Under the pieces are notes generated by a model. The model saw nothing but the letters and a program-made list of their open reading frames with translations, had not been told where the DNA came from and searched no databases. A stretch of 64,000 nucleotides of DNA from Allodiplogaster sudhausi (Eukaryota > Nematoda > Chromadorea > Rhabditida > Diplogasteridae), in assembly GCA_945643635.1 (NCBI GenBank), contig CALZFC010000007.1:1142501-1206500 (forward strand), read 5' to 3'. Shown piece after piece: positions 49,549-59,711 of the stretch. The translations under genes and the position numbers were made by a program. How positions within the stretch are numbered: the first letter of the stretch is position 1; the number at the start of each line of letters is the position of its first letter.

Positions 49549-51112
49549 TAATAGGCGGAGAAGGTGGTAGAAATCGGAGAAGGCTGAGATTCCAGAGTAC
49601 GCCGCTAGCGAGTAGTAACACTTGTGCGAAGACTTATTCATCCGAGGAAACGAAATACACTAAAGAGAATGAAGCTCTTAAACTGTGATGCTAGGTCTTT
49701 TCTTCTCTTTTACCGCTATATTGGCCCTATAAATAAATAAATAAACTCTGCATTTACATGTTTCCGTTCAACAACTAAAGAAAACAATTATTGAAATCAT
49801 TGTAAAAAACGTTTTCAAAAAACAGAAGATATTAATTTCTCTACGCAGCCTTTGCTTCCTTTTTCATTCAAAATACCCAAAAAAATTTCCGTGCCGTTCT
49901 AGGGAGGTCCCCCATTTATAAATGGACTCTGCAAATGATTACCTGCTTGAAGATACTACATGAAGAAGGGTATAGACACTGCGGGATTGCTTTTGGGGGC
50001 AGGCACACCCGAGTTGTCCCAATTATGCCAAGGCGGAAGGGGTGAGGGGGGGGGGGTAAGTGGGCAAAAGTGCACGTGTCATAGGTACGAGGTCCGAGTG
50101 ACGTGGGCGGACGAAAGAACACATAATTGAATTCTTGTCTCCACCGCAAACACAACACTCAAATATACACATAACAGAAATGGGCCAGTTAACAGTAGAG
50201 AAAGAGTGAGAGAAGGAGAGAGAGAGAGGAGAGAAAGAGAGAGAGGGAACGAGAGAAAGAGGGGGAAAGAGCGAGGGAGAATACAGGCGTCAGTCGCAGT
50301 GGCACAACTCATACACTAATACTAGTGGAATGCCTAGCCATACAATACCCTCTGTATCTGTATCTCTACTCATCTCCATTTCCGCCTCTCTGCCTGGCGC
50401 TCTCATCCTTTCTCCTTTTCTGTCTGTTTCTCTATTTTTCTCTATCTTCATCCATCGCCTTTCAATCTTTCTCTTCTTTCTCTCTCGGTCGACTTTTCCA
50501 ATTGACAGCATTACCTCAGCGATTTCCGCTATTGCCTCAATAATGTGAACCCGTTCTGTGACTAAATTGATTCATTATATATTCAGAAGCGCGGCAGTAG
50601 ATATGAAGAGAGAGAGAGAGAGAGAGAGAGAATTAAATCCGACAGAATATCAAATAAGGCCATTAACAATGCATTTTCCAGCTAGCAAGGCAATGCGTGG
50701 AGATTTTGTAAAGTATTTGCAAATAATGCCAAGGTCCTATTGATTATATCAGGAGTGATAATTGGGAAATTAATTTAAGAAAAGGAACCAGTAAGAATAT
50801 TTGAATAATAAAAAGAAAAGAGCTGACTCCTCTTCTTCCACGTCTTCATCGTCAGTCGATTCTTCCTCCTCGTCTAACCGCGCAAGAAGTTTTCTGAACT
50901 CCTACAAATTATGGAAATTAAACTTTTAAACTTGTAGAAATGTGCAAATCGCAGCGTAAATTCCTTGCCTTTAAACCGCTTCCTTGACCGAGGAGCTACC
51001 ATTACATTCCATCAACAACACGTACACACATCACATAATCGCTTTATGATGGCTTCCTTCCAATCTTTAATTCTTTCTCTCCCTCTCTCTATCTCTCTCT
51101 CTCCCTCTCTGC

Positions 51113-51144
<32 letters not shown>

Positions 51145-52817
51145 AACTCCTCGCCATCAGATGCCACTGAACAGATTTGTTTCGATATTTTCCCCCTCCC
51201 TATCTCTCTGTCTCGCTCTCTCGCCATTGCCATCTCACTTTCCCTCTCAATTTGTCTCCCCACCTCTCCACCTGAGCAGTCTCGAAAACCACTCTTCTCA
51301 TCAGTTTCAGGCCCAGTTACATCAGCAACACAAAGTCTAAGTGATGTCCTCTGTTGAGCAACGGTTCGAAGAGCATTCGAGAGAAAGAAAGAATAAAAGC
51401 AACATGGGATGTAAAAGGAATAAACAAGCACCAAATAGTACAATAAAACAGCCATAAAAAAGAATAATGAAACTTTCTCTGACCTCGGGATCAACTCCCT
51501 TCGGTGCGACGGGCTCTGCTGCCTTCTGCTCTTCTTCCTCTTCATTACAGCTGTCTCTCTTTCCTCCTCTTGTCTGCTCTCTCTTCTCTCTCTCCTCTTG
51601 TTTCCTTTCCTCTTCCTCGAGTGCGTTCAGGCGTGAGAGGATCTTCTTAACTCATGAGATATAAAAGTTATTGTTACCTAACGAATTAAGAACACGGAAA
51701 GACATGTGTTCAATCCGACAGAAGTATAACTGTTATTTCAAATCAACTTCCCTTAGACAGTAATTTTTTAACATATTTAAAAATTAAAAGTAATAAAGAG
51801 AAATACGAACGTCGTATTCTTCGTAAGCCACTCGAGGGGCGGCGCGTGAAACTTCTTTACGACGAGCTGAAAAAATGACATTAAGATAGGAGTAGAATGA
51901 TAATCAGTTGCTCCAAATAATGACAGGGTGCAGAGCAGCAAATGGATCAAAATTCGAGAGCCAACAAGCAAAGTTATAGAAAATACTTTAATTTCTTTTT
52001 ATTGAAAAATGCATCTATTCTTTATTATTCAACATAATTCACAGAAAAAACCTCTAGCTGCCTTTTCCTTCTCTTCATCGTATTCCTCGTGGATTTCGAC
52101 TGTGTCTCCAGCATCCTAAAAGAGTTTTATGCTCTCATTGATCAGAGTGGAAACAAACCTAAATTCCTCTGTCTTATTCTCATAATCAACTAGGTCTTCC
52201 TTCTCTCTCTCTCTATCTCTCTTTTAAAATTTCACCCATCAATTTCTCGCGCTAATGTTTCTTACTCTCCTCTTAGTTTCCCTCTCTTCATCTCTCTCAG
52301 TCTTTTTCTAGATCTTTCTCTCTCCTCTCTTTCTCTCCACTCAAGCAGATCCAACCTTTCCGAGAAGTGCCTCCGCGAAGTGCAGTCTCTTTGCTGCATT
52401 GTCCTTCTGCTGCTCGAGTCCTTGGATCATGTCATCAAGGCCTTAGATAGGCCAATTACTATGCAAACCCAACAAAGTAACAAAATAAAGCAGCCTAGCT
52501 CCAGCAATTTCAAAGAAAAAGAACAGCACCAAAATAACTGGCTGACATTTCAAGCGACGATCGATGATTTCAGTGGTTTGGTGCACACTTCGATCAACAA
52601 AGTAGTTTTCGCCAAGGAGAACCATAACCTGCAGCAAGTGGTTGAAACTAGTGAAAGTAAGAAGAAAGGGAGAATAGACAGTGAGGGTGAAGAGAACAGG
52701 AAGAAAACGAAAGAGAGCCAGTGACAGAGATATGAGCGACACTGGAGTGGTAGAAGAGACTACGCATGAAAGAGAGAAAGAGAAAGAGAAACAGAAACAG
52801 AAAGCGAGAGAGAGAAA

Positions 52818-52848
<31 letters not shown>

Positions 52849-53376
52849 GAAGAGAGAAAGAAGACAATTGCTCTTTTCTATTACAAAATATGAATAACCT
52901 CATTGGTCCTGACCAGCTTGCCAGGCATGAATCCGACAGATCCGAATGGTACCTTAATAGATTGGTGTGATTGAGAGGAATGAACTGGATGACGATAGTA
53001 TATAGTAAATCTCTGACCATGACTGGATGCTCAATCTTCTTCTGCAGTTCGAGTAGCTTCTCTCTCAAGGCCGTGTACTCCTTCTTCTCTCGTCGATGAT
53101 GAGCAATGGAGTTGTCACACATTGTCGTCTCCTCAACAATAGAATATTCATTTGTTGCAATACCTCTATCATTGCCTTTCTGCGTTCTTCCTTGTCTATT
53201 TTTGCATGTACTTTCCTAATTTAAATCAAGCCGACAAACACAATAAATGCGTTCAAAAGTGCACTCGTAATCAACCCCCCCCCCCACCACCAATATTGCA
53301 CAACCCCTCAGCAAACCTGCTGGATGACGTTCCTAAGCCGTTCGAGTCCTTTTCCATCGGCGTCTAATCGCTGCAT
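47405..53376 (-). CDS. uri-1: URI, unconventional prefoldin RPB5 interactor
   Basis: Prefoldin-family cochaperone that binds the RNA polymerase subunit RPB5 and acts in polymerase assembly with the R2TP complex. Minus-strand exons: 53376-53317, 53131-53018, 52952-52899, 52628-52559, 52441-52356, 52115-52052, 51866-51811, 51645-51484, 50901-about 50824, 48614-48436, 48165-48089, 47936-47844, 47731-47648, 47497-47405. Key segments: the N-terminal helix (YTALREKLLELQKKI), the prefoldin core VPFGSVGFMPGKLVRTNE then VMVLLGENYFVDRS, the second helix LDDMIQGLEQQKDNAAKR, a long acidic middle with seven consecutive Glu, and the C-terminal family motifs AFSGEVVERN and PRRISRFKLQR. The join between the exons at 50901 and 48614 is unresolved: phases do not fit, so a small exon is missing or the donor is unusual. 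An acceptor lies 6 bases before the ATG. Confidence 0.9.
49248..49548. repeat. (GA)n microsatellite cluster in URI intron
   Basis: Two GA tracts, about 49250-49320 and 49497-49547, within the long intron between the URI exons at 50901 and 48614; the transcript strand is CT-rich. Confidence 0.92.
51065..51140. repeat. (CT)n microsatellite
   Basis: CT tract on the plus strand within a URI intron, so purine-rich in the transcript. Confidence 0.9.
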
Positions 53377-53382
53377 TTTGAT

Positions 53383-53384
53383 CT
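53383..53384 (-). promoter_or_regulatory. Predicted trans-splice acceptor, URI gene
   Basis: Minus-strand TTGCCAG is followed by ATCAAA and the ATG at 53376. It lies about 240 bases downstream of the stop codon of the oxidase gene on the same strand, a spacing typical of SL2-type operon acceptors. Confidence 0.6.
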
Positions 53385-53625
53385 GGCAAGGGTCTTTCTC
53401 ATCAAACTCATCCTTACTTTAAGCCACGCAAGTAACATCTTAGTCGATTAATGGCACAAGACATTTAATTTAAATTCTTACCTAAACTTCACTTGCAAGA
53501 TAACACCGTTTATCCAACAGCGAAAGTACATTGATTTGACAGAAGAATATATCTAGAAGATTACAGAGAATGGAGAAACAAGCATGAAGAGGCAGAGACG
53601 CAGAGGAGCCTTCTTCCTGGCATTC

Positions 53626-54194
53626 TTAATCCATCCTATCAATGTCATCGTGCATCATAGCCTTCGTGAAGTGGTTGATCGGCAGCGAGAGTGCCATACG
53701 AGCAGCGTGCAGAGACGAGCCCCAGCCAAGAGTGAAGCCGTTTCCCCCGTGCCCGTAGTTGTGAACCACCTCAAAAATATTTAGCTTTCTCTATGTAGGG
53801 ACGACCGATCATGCTAGCTACAAGCAATCCAATTAATATTTTCCATAACTGAAGGATACAGAATTGAATCGCACCAGAAACTCCTTTGTCGTGCCGTTGC
53901 TGTCGTTGCTGCGGTAAGTGCGTGGATAGCGACCAACCCGGATGCTCTTACGACCGGGGCGGAAACCGACAAAAGCCTCCTTCTTATCGTACGTCACCGA
54001 ATCGCCGAAGGCCGGTTGCACTGCTTTATATCTCCAAAGGATTGGGTTTCTGCTGTCACTAAGCAATACTTGGGTCTACGTCATATTAGCATGTTGCTAT
54101 TATAGCCAAGCTACGAAGTGCAGTTTACCCAAGTTAATTTTATTTAGAATTCCCCTGTAGCAACCATATCAAGGAAGAGTAGAAAGAGTAATAT

Positions 54195-54242
<48 letters not shown>

Positions 54243-56058
54243 TGACTACTCATCTTTGCTGGCAAGCTCTGGCTACACCTGTTCCAAATCTCTTCCATCT
54301 CCGCATCGCTCGCCTCTGTGTCTGTCACGTAGTCCTGTTTCACTGTACCGACGTAGACGTAGTTGATGCTGAGAATACAAGATAATAGAAACATTGAATT
54401 TTCAACAGCAGCAGCAGAATTACTGTGATTAAATACCCCGAATACAAATCTGATTTAAGATGTAGTAAATATAATAATAAAGAAACGTCGGAATGGTCAA
54501 GGTGCCGAAGTCCCGGTAGAGGAAGTGCTTCTGCCAGGGGGCGCGAGTGCGGAGGAGAATGCCACGGATGGGGTACATCCCGGGGTCATCGCCAGCCAGC
54601 TTGCCCCCCTGCAGGCCCGCGCAGTTCACAACCACGTCGAAGGTCGCTCCGAGCTGAATAAGACGAAGATACAGAGTGATAGAGTGAGAGAGAGAGAGAG
54701 AGGGGGAGAGAGAGAGCGGGAGAGAGAGCGAGATAAGGAACGACTAGAATGAGAAAGAAAGAAATCCGATCCGACAGACCTCGGAGAGATCATTGATGTG
54801 TCGACGATGGAACAGCACGCCGCGAAGCTCCAATTGCTTCTTCATGTATGGGCAGTAGTGAGCACCTTCCGCAGTGTAGGCAGTGAAGTGGATGGCAGAG
54901 TTCGTTGCGAATCTGAAAGAGAAGGAGAAGAAAGAGAGGCATACAAAGTGAGAGAGAGGGTGAGATAGTGAGAATGAGAGGCACAGCGAGAGAGAGAGGG
55001 GGGAGAGCGAGGAGGGGGGGGGGGGGAGAGAGAGAGAGAGCAAATTTCAAACGTACTCTTCCTCACTGAGCACCAGCAACTGATTCAGCTCTCGTTTGGT
55101 CAGGAAGCGAAAGTTGTAGACAATGTCTGCGTAATTCTTCACCTGAAACAGTTTCGAATAGACTGATAATCTAATCACATCCAAGAGCATCAGAAACATA
55201 TCACCATCCTTTTTCATGTTTTTGTGAAAGAGCAAAGAAGCATCTTATAAAAATGATAAGAGAATATATCACTCATAAAGAAAGAGAGAGAGAGAGAGAA
55301 ACATAGAGAGAAAGAAGGAAAGAGAGAGATAGGATAGAGAGGGAACCTGTTTCTCGAGTTTGGCCGAGTCGTTGCTGATGATGTGGCCGGAGACCAGCTG
55401 TACTCCGCTCTCTCCGCCGACTTCTCGGAACAGCTTCGCCAGTCTCATGAATGTTTCGTTCCCGTAGAGTCTACAAAACAATAAGTCGATAATTTGTCAC
55501 TTAGACTATCTTTACTTCAATTATTGAAAACGAGTAAGAAGTTAGAGAAGCAGAGAAAGTGAATGTGAAGAGAGCAAAGAGAAACGAGAGTGACTGAACC
55601 GATTGATGTGGGTGCCTTCGTCAATGCGGAAGAGGCCAGCGATTCCACGGCTGAGAGTCTTCTCCCACTCCAGGTCAGAGAACACTTCCAATGACACGGG
55701 AATACTTAACACTTTTCATCATTTAAAGTCCAGTTCAGCTCAATTAAACCATCATAAATTTCTCCAAATTGCTTTCTCTTCCATTCTTTTGTCATCTAAT
55801 CATCGTGCCACATACAAAGCGAGTCAAATAAATAGTTAAAGATAGCAGTAATAAATCTAACCCATTGTCCTCCGCGAGGTCGAGGATGGCAGTGGCAGTG
55901 GAGAGTCCAATAACCCCCTCCCCCACTACGGCGATTCTCAGATGGCGGTCGGCATTGGACGAGGAGGTCGTGCTGGAGAAGGCAGAAGCAGAGAAGACGA
56001 CTGCCAGGAGGAAGAGGAGGATAGAGAAGATCTTCACCATTCCACGATGGGTTGCCAT
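53626..56058 (-). CDS. D-aspartate/D-amino-acid oxidase, secreted form (DDO-3-like)
   Basis: FAD flavoenzyme that oxidises D-amino acids to 2-oxo acids, ammonia and hydrogen peroxide. Minus-strand exons: 56058-55862, 55704-55600, 55470-55347, 55142-55057, 54912-54780, 54653-54487, 54368-about 54250, about 54020-53875, 53769-53626; about 406 residues. A signal peptide (SILLFLLAVVFSASAF) precedes the FAD-binding RIAVVGEGVIGLSTA. Other family marks are FDVVVNCAG, the substrate-binding Arg context VGFRPGRKSIRV, and the signature VVHNYGHGGNGFTLGWG. The C terminus (DDIDRMD) has no peroxisomal signal, which fits secretion, as for C. elegans DDO-3. The exact splice choice between exons 7 and 8 is uncertain by a codon. 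It probably shares an operon with URI immediately downstream. D-aspartate versus neutral D-amino acid preference cannot be decided by eye. Confidence 0.9.
54197..54239. repeat. (GA)n microsatellite
   Basis: Pure GA tract directly 3' of exon 7 of the secreted oxidase gene, starting about 10 bases beyond the splice donor. Confidence 0.92.
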
Positions 56059-57162
56059 CTCTCCAGGCAGAGGCTCGCAGCCTTAATTTACAAGAAGAAC
56101 ATTGTAAATAAAATAACTGCAGCTTAGGAGTTCAATTCTATTGTTTCCGAGAAAACGAACTAGAATGCCAAAAATATTGATTTTAGTATTATTTACGTGG
56201 TGTCACGTGGCATGGTAATGTTGTATCAAGAAAGAGGCATAAATCATTAGCGTGTACCCTACGCCTATAGAAGACAAACACAATTTCCGTTACAAAATAA
56301 GGGAATGTAAATTGTTAGAGTTAAGTAATTTTAGGATGAAAATTTTTCGGAAATTCCCCCCCCCCTCCCCCACCCTCCAACTAACAGGCGATAATTTTAA
56401 TAAAAAAATATCTTGAGCAACAACAATGGCTTGGCATGACATTTGACGGAAAACCACAGGAACACAGTAGGAAAATGACAAATTCATTAGTCAGTGGTGA
56501 GAACCATTTTATTCCATTTCCCACTCTCATTGTCAAGATGAGTGAAGCTGAATGGCACAATCTCGTTCTCTGCATCTATCCTCTCATTCTCTCTCTCACT
56601 CTTTCTCTCTGTCCCTCTTTGCCCTCTCTCTCTCCCTCCCTGCCCTTTTTTTTCTCTCTTTTTCTTTTTCATTTGCTTCATAACATGAATTCTTGATATA
56701 AGAACACTATCTCCTCAGATCTTGGAAAATCGTTGGATTTCAGACAAAAAGATAGAAAGAGGGATAAGGATGGGATTGACGACAGGAAGAACAATCGAAG
56801 GTTAAGACAGCTTTTAACTCCAGAAAGAGGTAGCGTGTTGTAGAAGAAGAAAAACAAATTTCTGACCCATCGACGGTTTTCAAGCTTCCTTCAGCGTGGT
56901 GGCCGGAGGATACACGAGTAGAAGCGGGGGACCCTGCAAATGAGAATGCTTATTGTTAGTGGGACATTCAATTACGTCGATGGACAACAGTCAGGAATTC
57001 ATCAATCCTTTCACTTTCAAAGAACACTGTTCCATAGGTTGTCAGCAAGTTCTCTCAGCCCTGTTATCCCACAGGTTCTACTTTTTATCCGAGTAGTGTA
57101 TTTCCTTGCATGAAGGCATTCATCACCTTCCTAATCAAATCAAATCATAATAGCCGGAGAGA
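56059..57162. other. Spacer upstream of the secreted oxidase gene
   Basis: No gene recognised. A minus-strand acceptor (TTTGCAG) followed by a 17-codon frame (GPPLLLVYPPATTLKEA and stop, 56937-56884) could be a terminal exon of an unidentified transcript, but nothing independent supports it. A CT tract lies near 56583-56640. Confidence 0.4.
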
Positions 57163-58425
57163 GGCTGCCGATCGGCCGCATGAGTCGTTATTGCCGATTT
57201 GCAAAAAGGGGGGGGAGTCGTTATTGCCGATCTCGAAATGGGGGAGAGTCGTTATTGCCGATTTGAAAATGGGAGGGAGTCGTTATTGCCGATCTCGAAA
57301 TGGGGGGGGAGTCCTTGTAAGTGAATAAAGTGTCTCAAATCCCAGTGAGTGCTCGAACAGTTAAACAAGTGCGAAAAATGAAACGCATAGTCAGGCAACA
57401 ATTAGACCCTAACAAGCAACGAGGCAATGCCAAAGGGAAAGAAGTGTGCCAAATCCCTGTGAAATGCACTTAAGTGCTCGCCCAGTTAAATAAGTGCGAG
57501 TGCCTAAGGTCAAACAGGCAGTATAAATTGGATTTGTGGAATGGTTTTGCTCACAAGTTGTCCAAGTTACAATGCTGCCTTCTACTGCTTCTCAACCGCC
57601 TTCCCTACCCTCTTCTCAACAACCCTCTTCTTCCTCCCACGCTCTCTCTACGACTCTGCAGAAGTGACTGTCGTCCCGGTTCAGGCTGACCATCCGGCGC
57701 ACGCCTCGTGCTCTGCCTTCCTCGACTACTTCAAGGTCAGAATTTGATACTTTGTAGATATAATTCGTAATTCGTTTTCAGAAGCAGTGGCTGGCTTACC
57801 CGGACAGCCTGACCAACAAGTTCGGCCAAGTTACAACCGGATCTCAAATGCTGCAGAGAGCTATTTCTCGTTAGAATTTTTGCCACTATCAATAAGCTTG
57901 TACAAAGAGCAAGCTATTTAAGTGGTCTTGGCCGCAGTCTCAACCACGGCCGCCTCCCTCATCTCATCGACTTAGTCGAATACATCCACGACAAGGAAAT
58001 GACGTCTTTCCTTCAACTGGAAGGCGCACGCAAAGATCCTTCTGCGCTTGATCGTTGGATGTCCAAGCGTACTCGTGAGCAGCGTGCGGCTGCTTCGGAA
58101 AGAATGGACAGCCTGAAGGACCGAATGAGCACTGGCGTCCCCATTCGCAGATATGAGATTCTAGCGTATCTCGACGAGATGGGCAAGAAGCACACCACCG
58201 GCAAGGATCACTGACCACTGGCCTATATATTTCATTCACAATGTGCATTCTGTCAATGTATAATAAGTTGTGCAATTTAATACTAATAAATCTTTGAACA
58301 AGCGAGCATATTGCTTTTTCCCAAATCGGCAATAACGACTCCCCCCCCATTTCGAGATCGGCAATAACGACTCCCCCCGAAAATTTGACCTAGTTATTTT
58401 TTAGCGGCAATAACGACTCGCAGCC
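57163..58425 (+). mobile_element. Mutator-like (MULE) element, decayed
   Basis: A 1263-bp element flanked by a perfect 9-bp direct repeat CCGGAGAGA (57154-57162 and 58426-58434), the duplication size of Mutator-like elements. The ends read GGCTGC...GCAGCC. Subterminal regions carry tandem copies of GAGTCGTTATTGCCGAT on the left (57182-57310) and inverted copies on the right (58322-58422). The interior encodes transposase remnants on the plus strand. It lies between the secreted oxidase gene and the 68-residue protein gene. Confidence 0.88.
57541..58214 (+). pseudogene. Mutator-like transposase C-terminal remnant
   Basis: A first block ends with FLDYFK at a GT donor (57735), an in-phase continuation KQWLAYPDSLTNKFGQVTT follows an acceptor at 57780, then the frame shifts to ISNAAESYFSL, recalling the TNN.ES motif near the catalytic Glu of MULE transposases. 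A third block, from about 57932 to the stop at 58212-58214, reads RLPHLIDLVEYIHDKEMTSF and a charged helical tail. At least one frameshift and the loss of the N-terminal half make it non-functional. Confidence 0.7.
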
Positions 58426-58822
58426 CCGGAGAGATTGCAGATAAAACCATGGCGAGTGTGGGAAAATAAAAGAAGGCAGGGAGAGAGCGAGAGAGAAATA
58501 ACAGAGAGAGGGAGAGAGAATGAAGTGACAGACAGGGATCTAGTCTCCTAAAATTAAAAGAACTAACTTCTCCGTCGTTTGATGCACTGGATGTTGTCCA
58601 AGTCCGACGGGGCCATCCTCAGGCGATACTGATGAAAGAAACCCTTCTTTTTCAAAAGGCGCAATACAGCAGCCTCATTTGGAATATAGTTGTGAACGGA
58701 GAAAAAACCGTAAGGAAAATGGGACGACAAGAACTCAGGGTTTGGAAAACATTTTTTATTACTGAACCTGCATAAATAGCTACAGTGGAAAGGTGGGAGA
58801 AGAAAGATTCCTCCACTCGTCT
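58426..58822. other. Spacer with an unassigned minus-strand open frame
   Basis: Minus-strand frame from about 58768 to the stop at 58566 encodes SHFPYGFFSVHNYIPNEAA and a basic tail, without its own ATG. It begins just after an acceptor-like CAG. It could be a downstream exon of an unidentified gene or chance. Confidence 0.3.
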
Positions 58823-59244
58823 TTACGCAGCTCCTTCTGCCTGCTTCCTCAAAGCCTCCAGTCGTTTACGGTTACGATAATCTTCCATCTCCTGCGTTAA
58901 GATAAGTTTCCATCTCTCATACGCATTCTTTCATGTAGAAAACGCTTCATCTATCTTAATTACGTGACAAACTTGAACATAAATACAGCATTTCTGCCAA
59001 AATATAAAAGGCTTGCACTATCTTTCCTGCGCGTATCTGTGTTAGCTGCTGATAAACAATTAGATACGTTGGTGAATATATGAACATGAAATCAACTGTA
59101 ATAAACCATGTGCTGTCGCAGCGGCTCTGCATCGGACCATCGCTTGATTTTCCGAGCAAGGGTGTAAGTCCCGTACATGGCGCAGATCAACCCCGCGAAG
59201 ATGGCCGTGGTTGTAGCGTGAGCGCGGAGGGATCTCGGAACCAT
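58823..59244 (-). CDS. Small single-span membrane protein, 68 residues
   Basis: Two minus-strand exons, 59244-59107 and 58891-58823, joined in phase 0. The N terminus has a short basic stretch (MVPRSLRAHA), one membrane span (TTTAIFAGLICAMYGTYTLA) and then a charged helical tail (KIKRWSDAEPLRQ; MEDYRNRKRLEALRKQAEG). This layout resembles small mitochondrial inner-membrane proteins such as respiratory-chain assembly factors of the PET117 type, but I cannot assign it to a family. A splice acceptor 9 bases upstream of the ATG supports the start. It lies about 470 bases downstream of the second oxidase gene on the same strand, so it could be an operon member. Confidence 0.65.
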
Positions 59245-59253
59245 GTAGAACAC

Positions 59254-59255
59254 CT
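59254..59255 (-). promoter_or_regulatory. Predicted trans-splice acceptor, 68-residue protein gene
   Basis: Minus-strand CCTGTCCAG precedes GTGTTCTAC and the ATG at 59244. Confidence 0.55.
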
Positions 59256-59711
59256 GGACAGGAAGAAAATACCCCCGCATCTTGCATAATCTTGGCACTA
59301 GCAGGAGTTCCCGAATATCAAAATGTCGCTCGGCAAGTATGACTTGTCGAAGGATGATGACAATATCAAATTTTACTGCGAATTAATCTTTCCGATGGAT
59401 CTGGGATCCATGGATATCGGTTTATTCTCTGATAAATAACATAACAACTAGCACGCACTGCAAGTAAATAGAAAGAAACGGGAAATTGAGCACAACACAT
59501 ATTCTCTATAGTACATCATAAATACTATTCGTTCTAAATAGCTTTAATTTTGACGCGATGTACTGGTAAACTTGGCACATCTGTATATGTCAAAAATTTC
59601 ACTTTGTCAGCTTTAGTTAGGTTATTTAATATTCCTGTCATCATTTCAAACCGGTATAAAGTCAGAGATTCGAAGCATTTACTTTTCAACCACCATCTTC
59701 TTTTCTCGATC

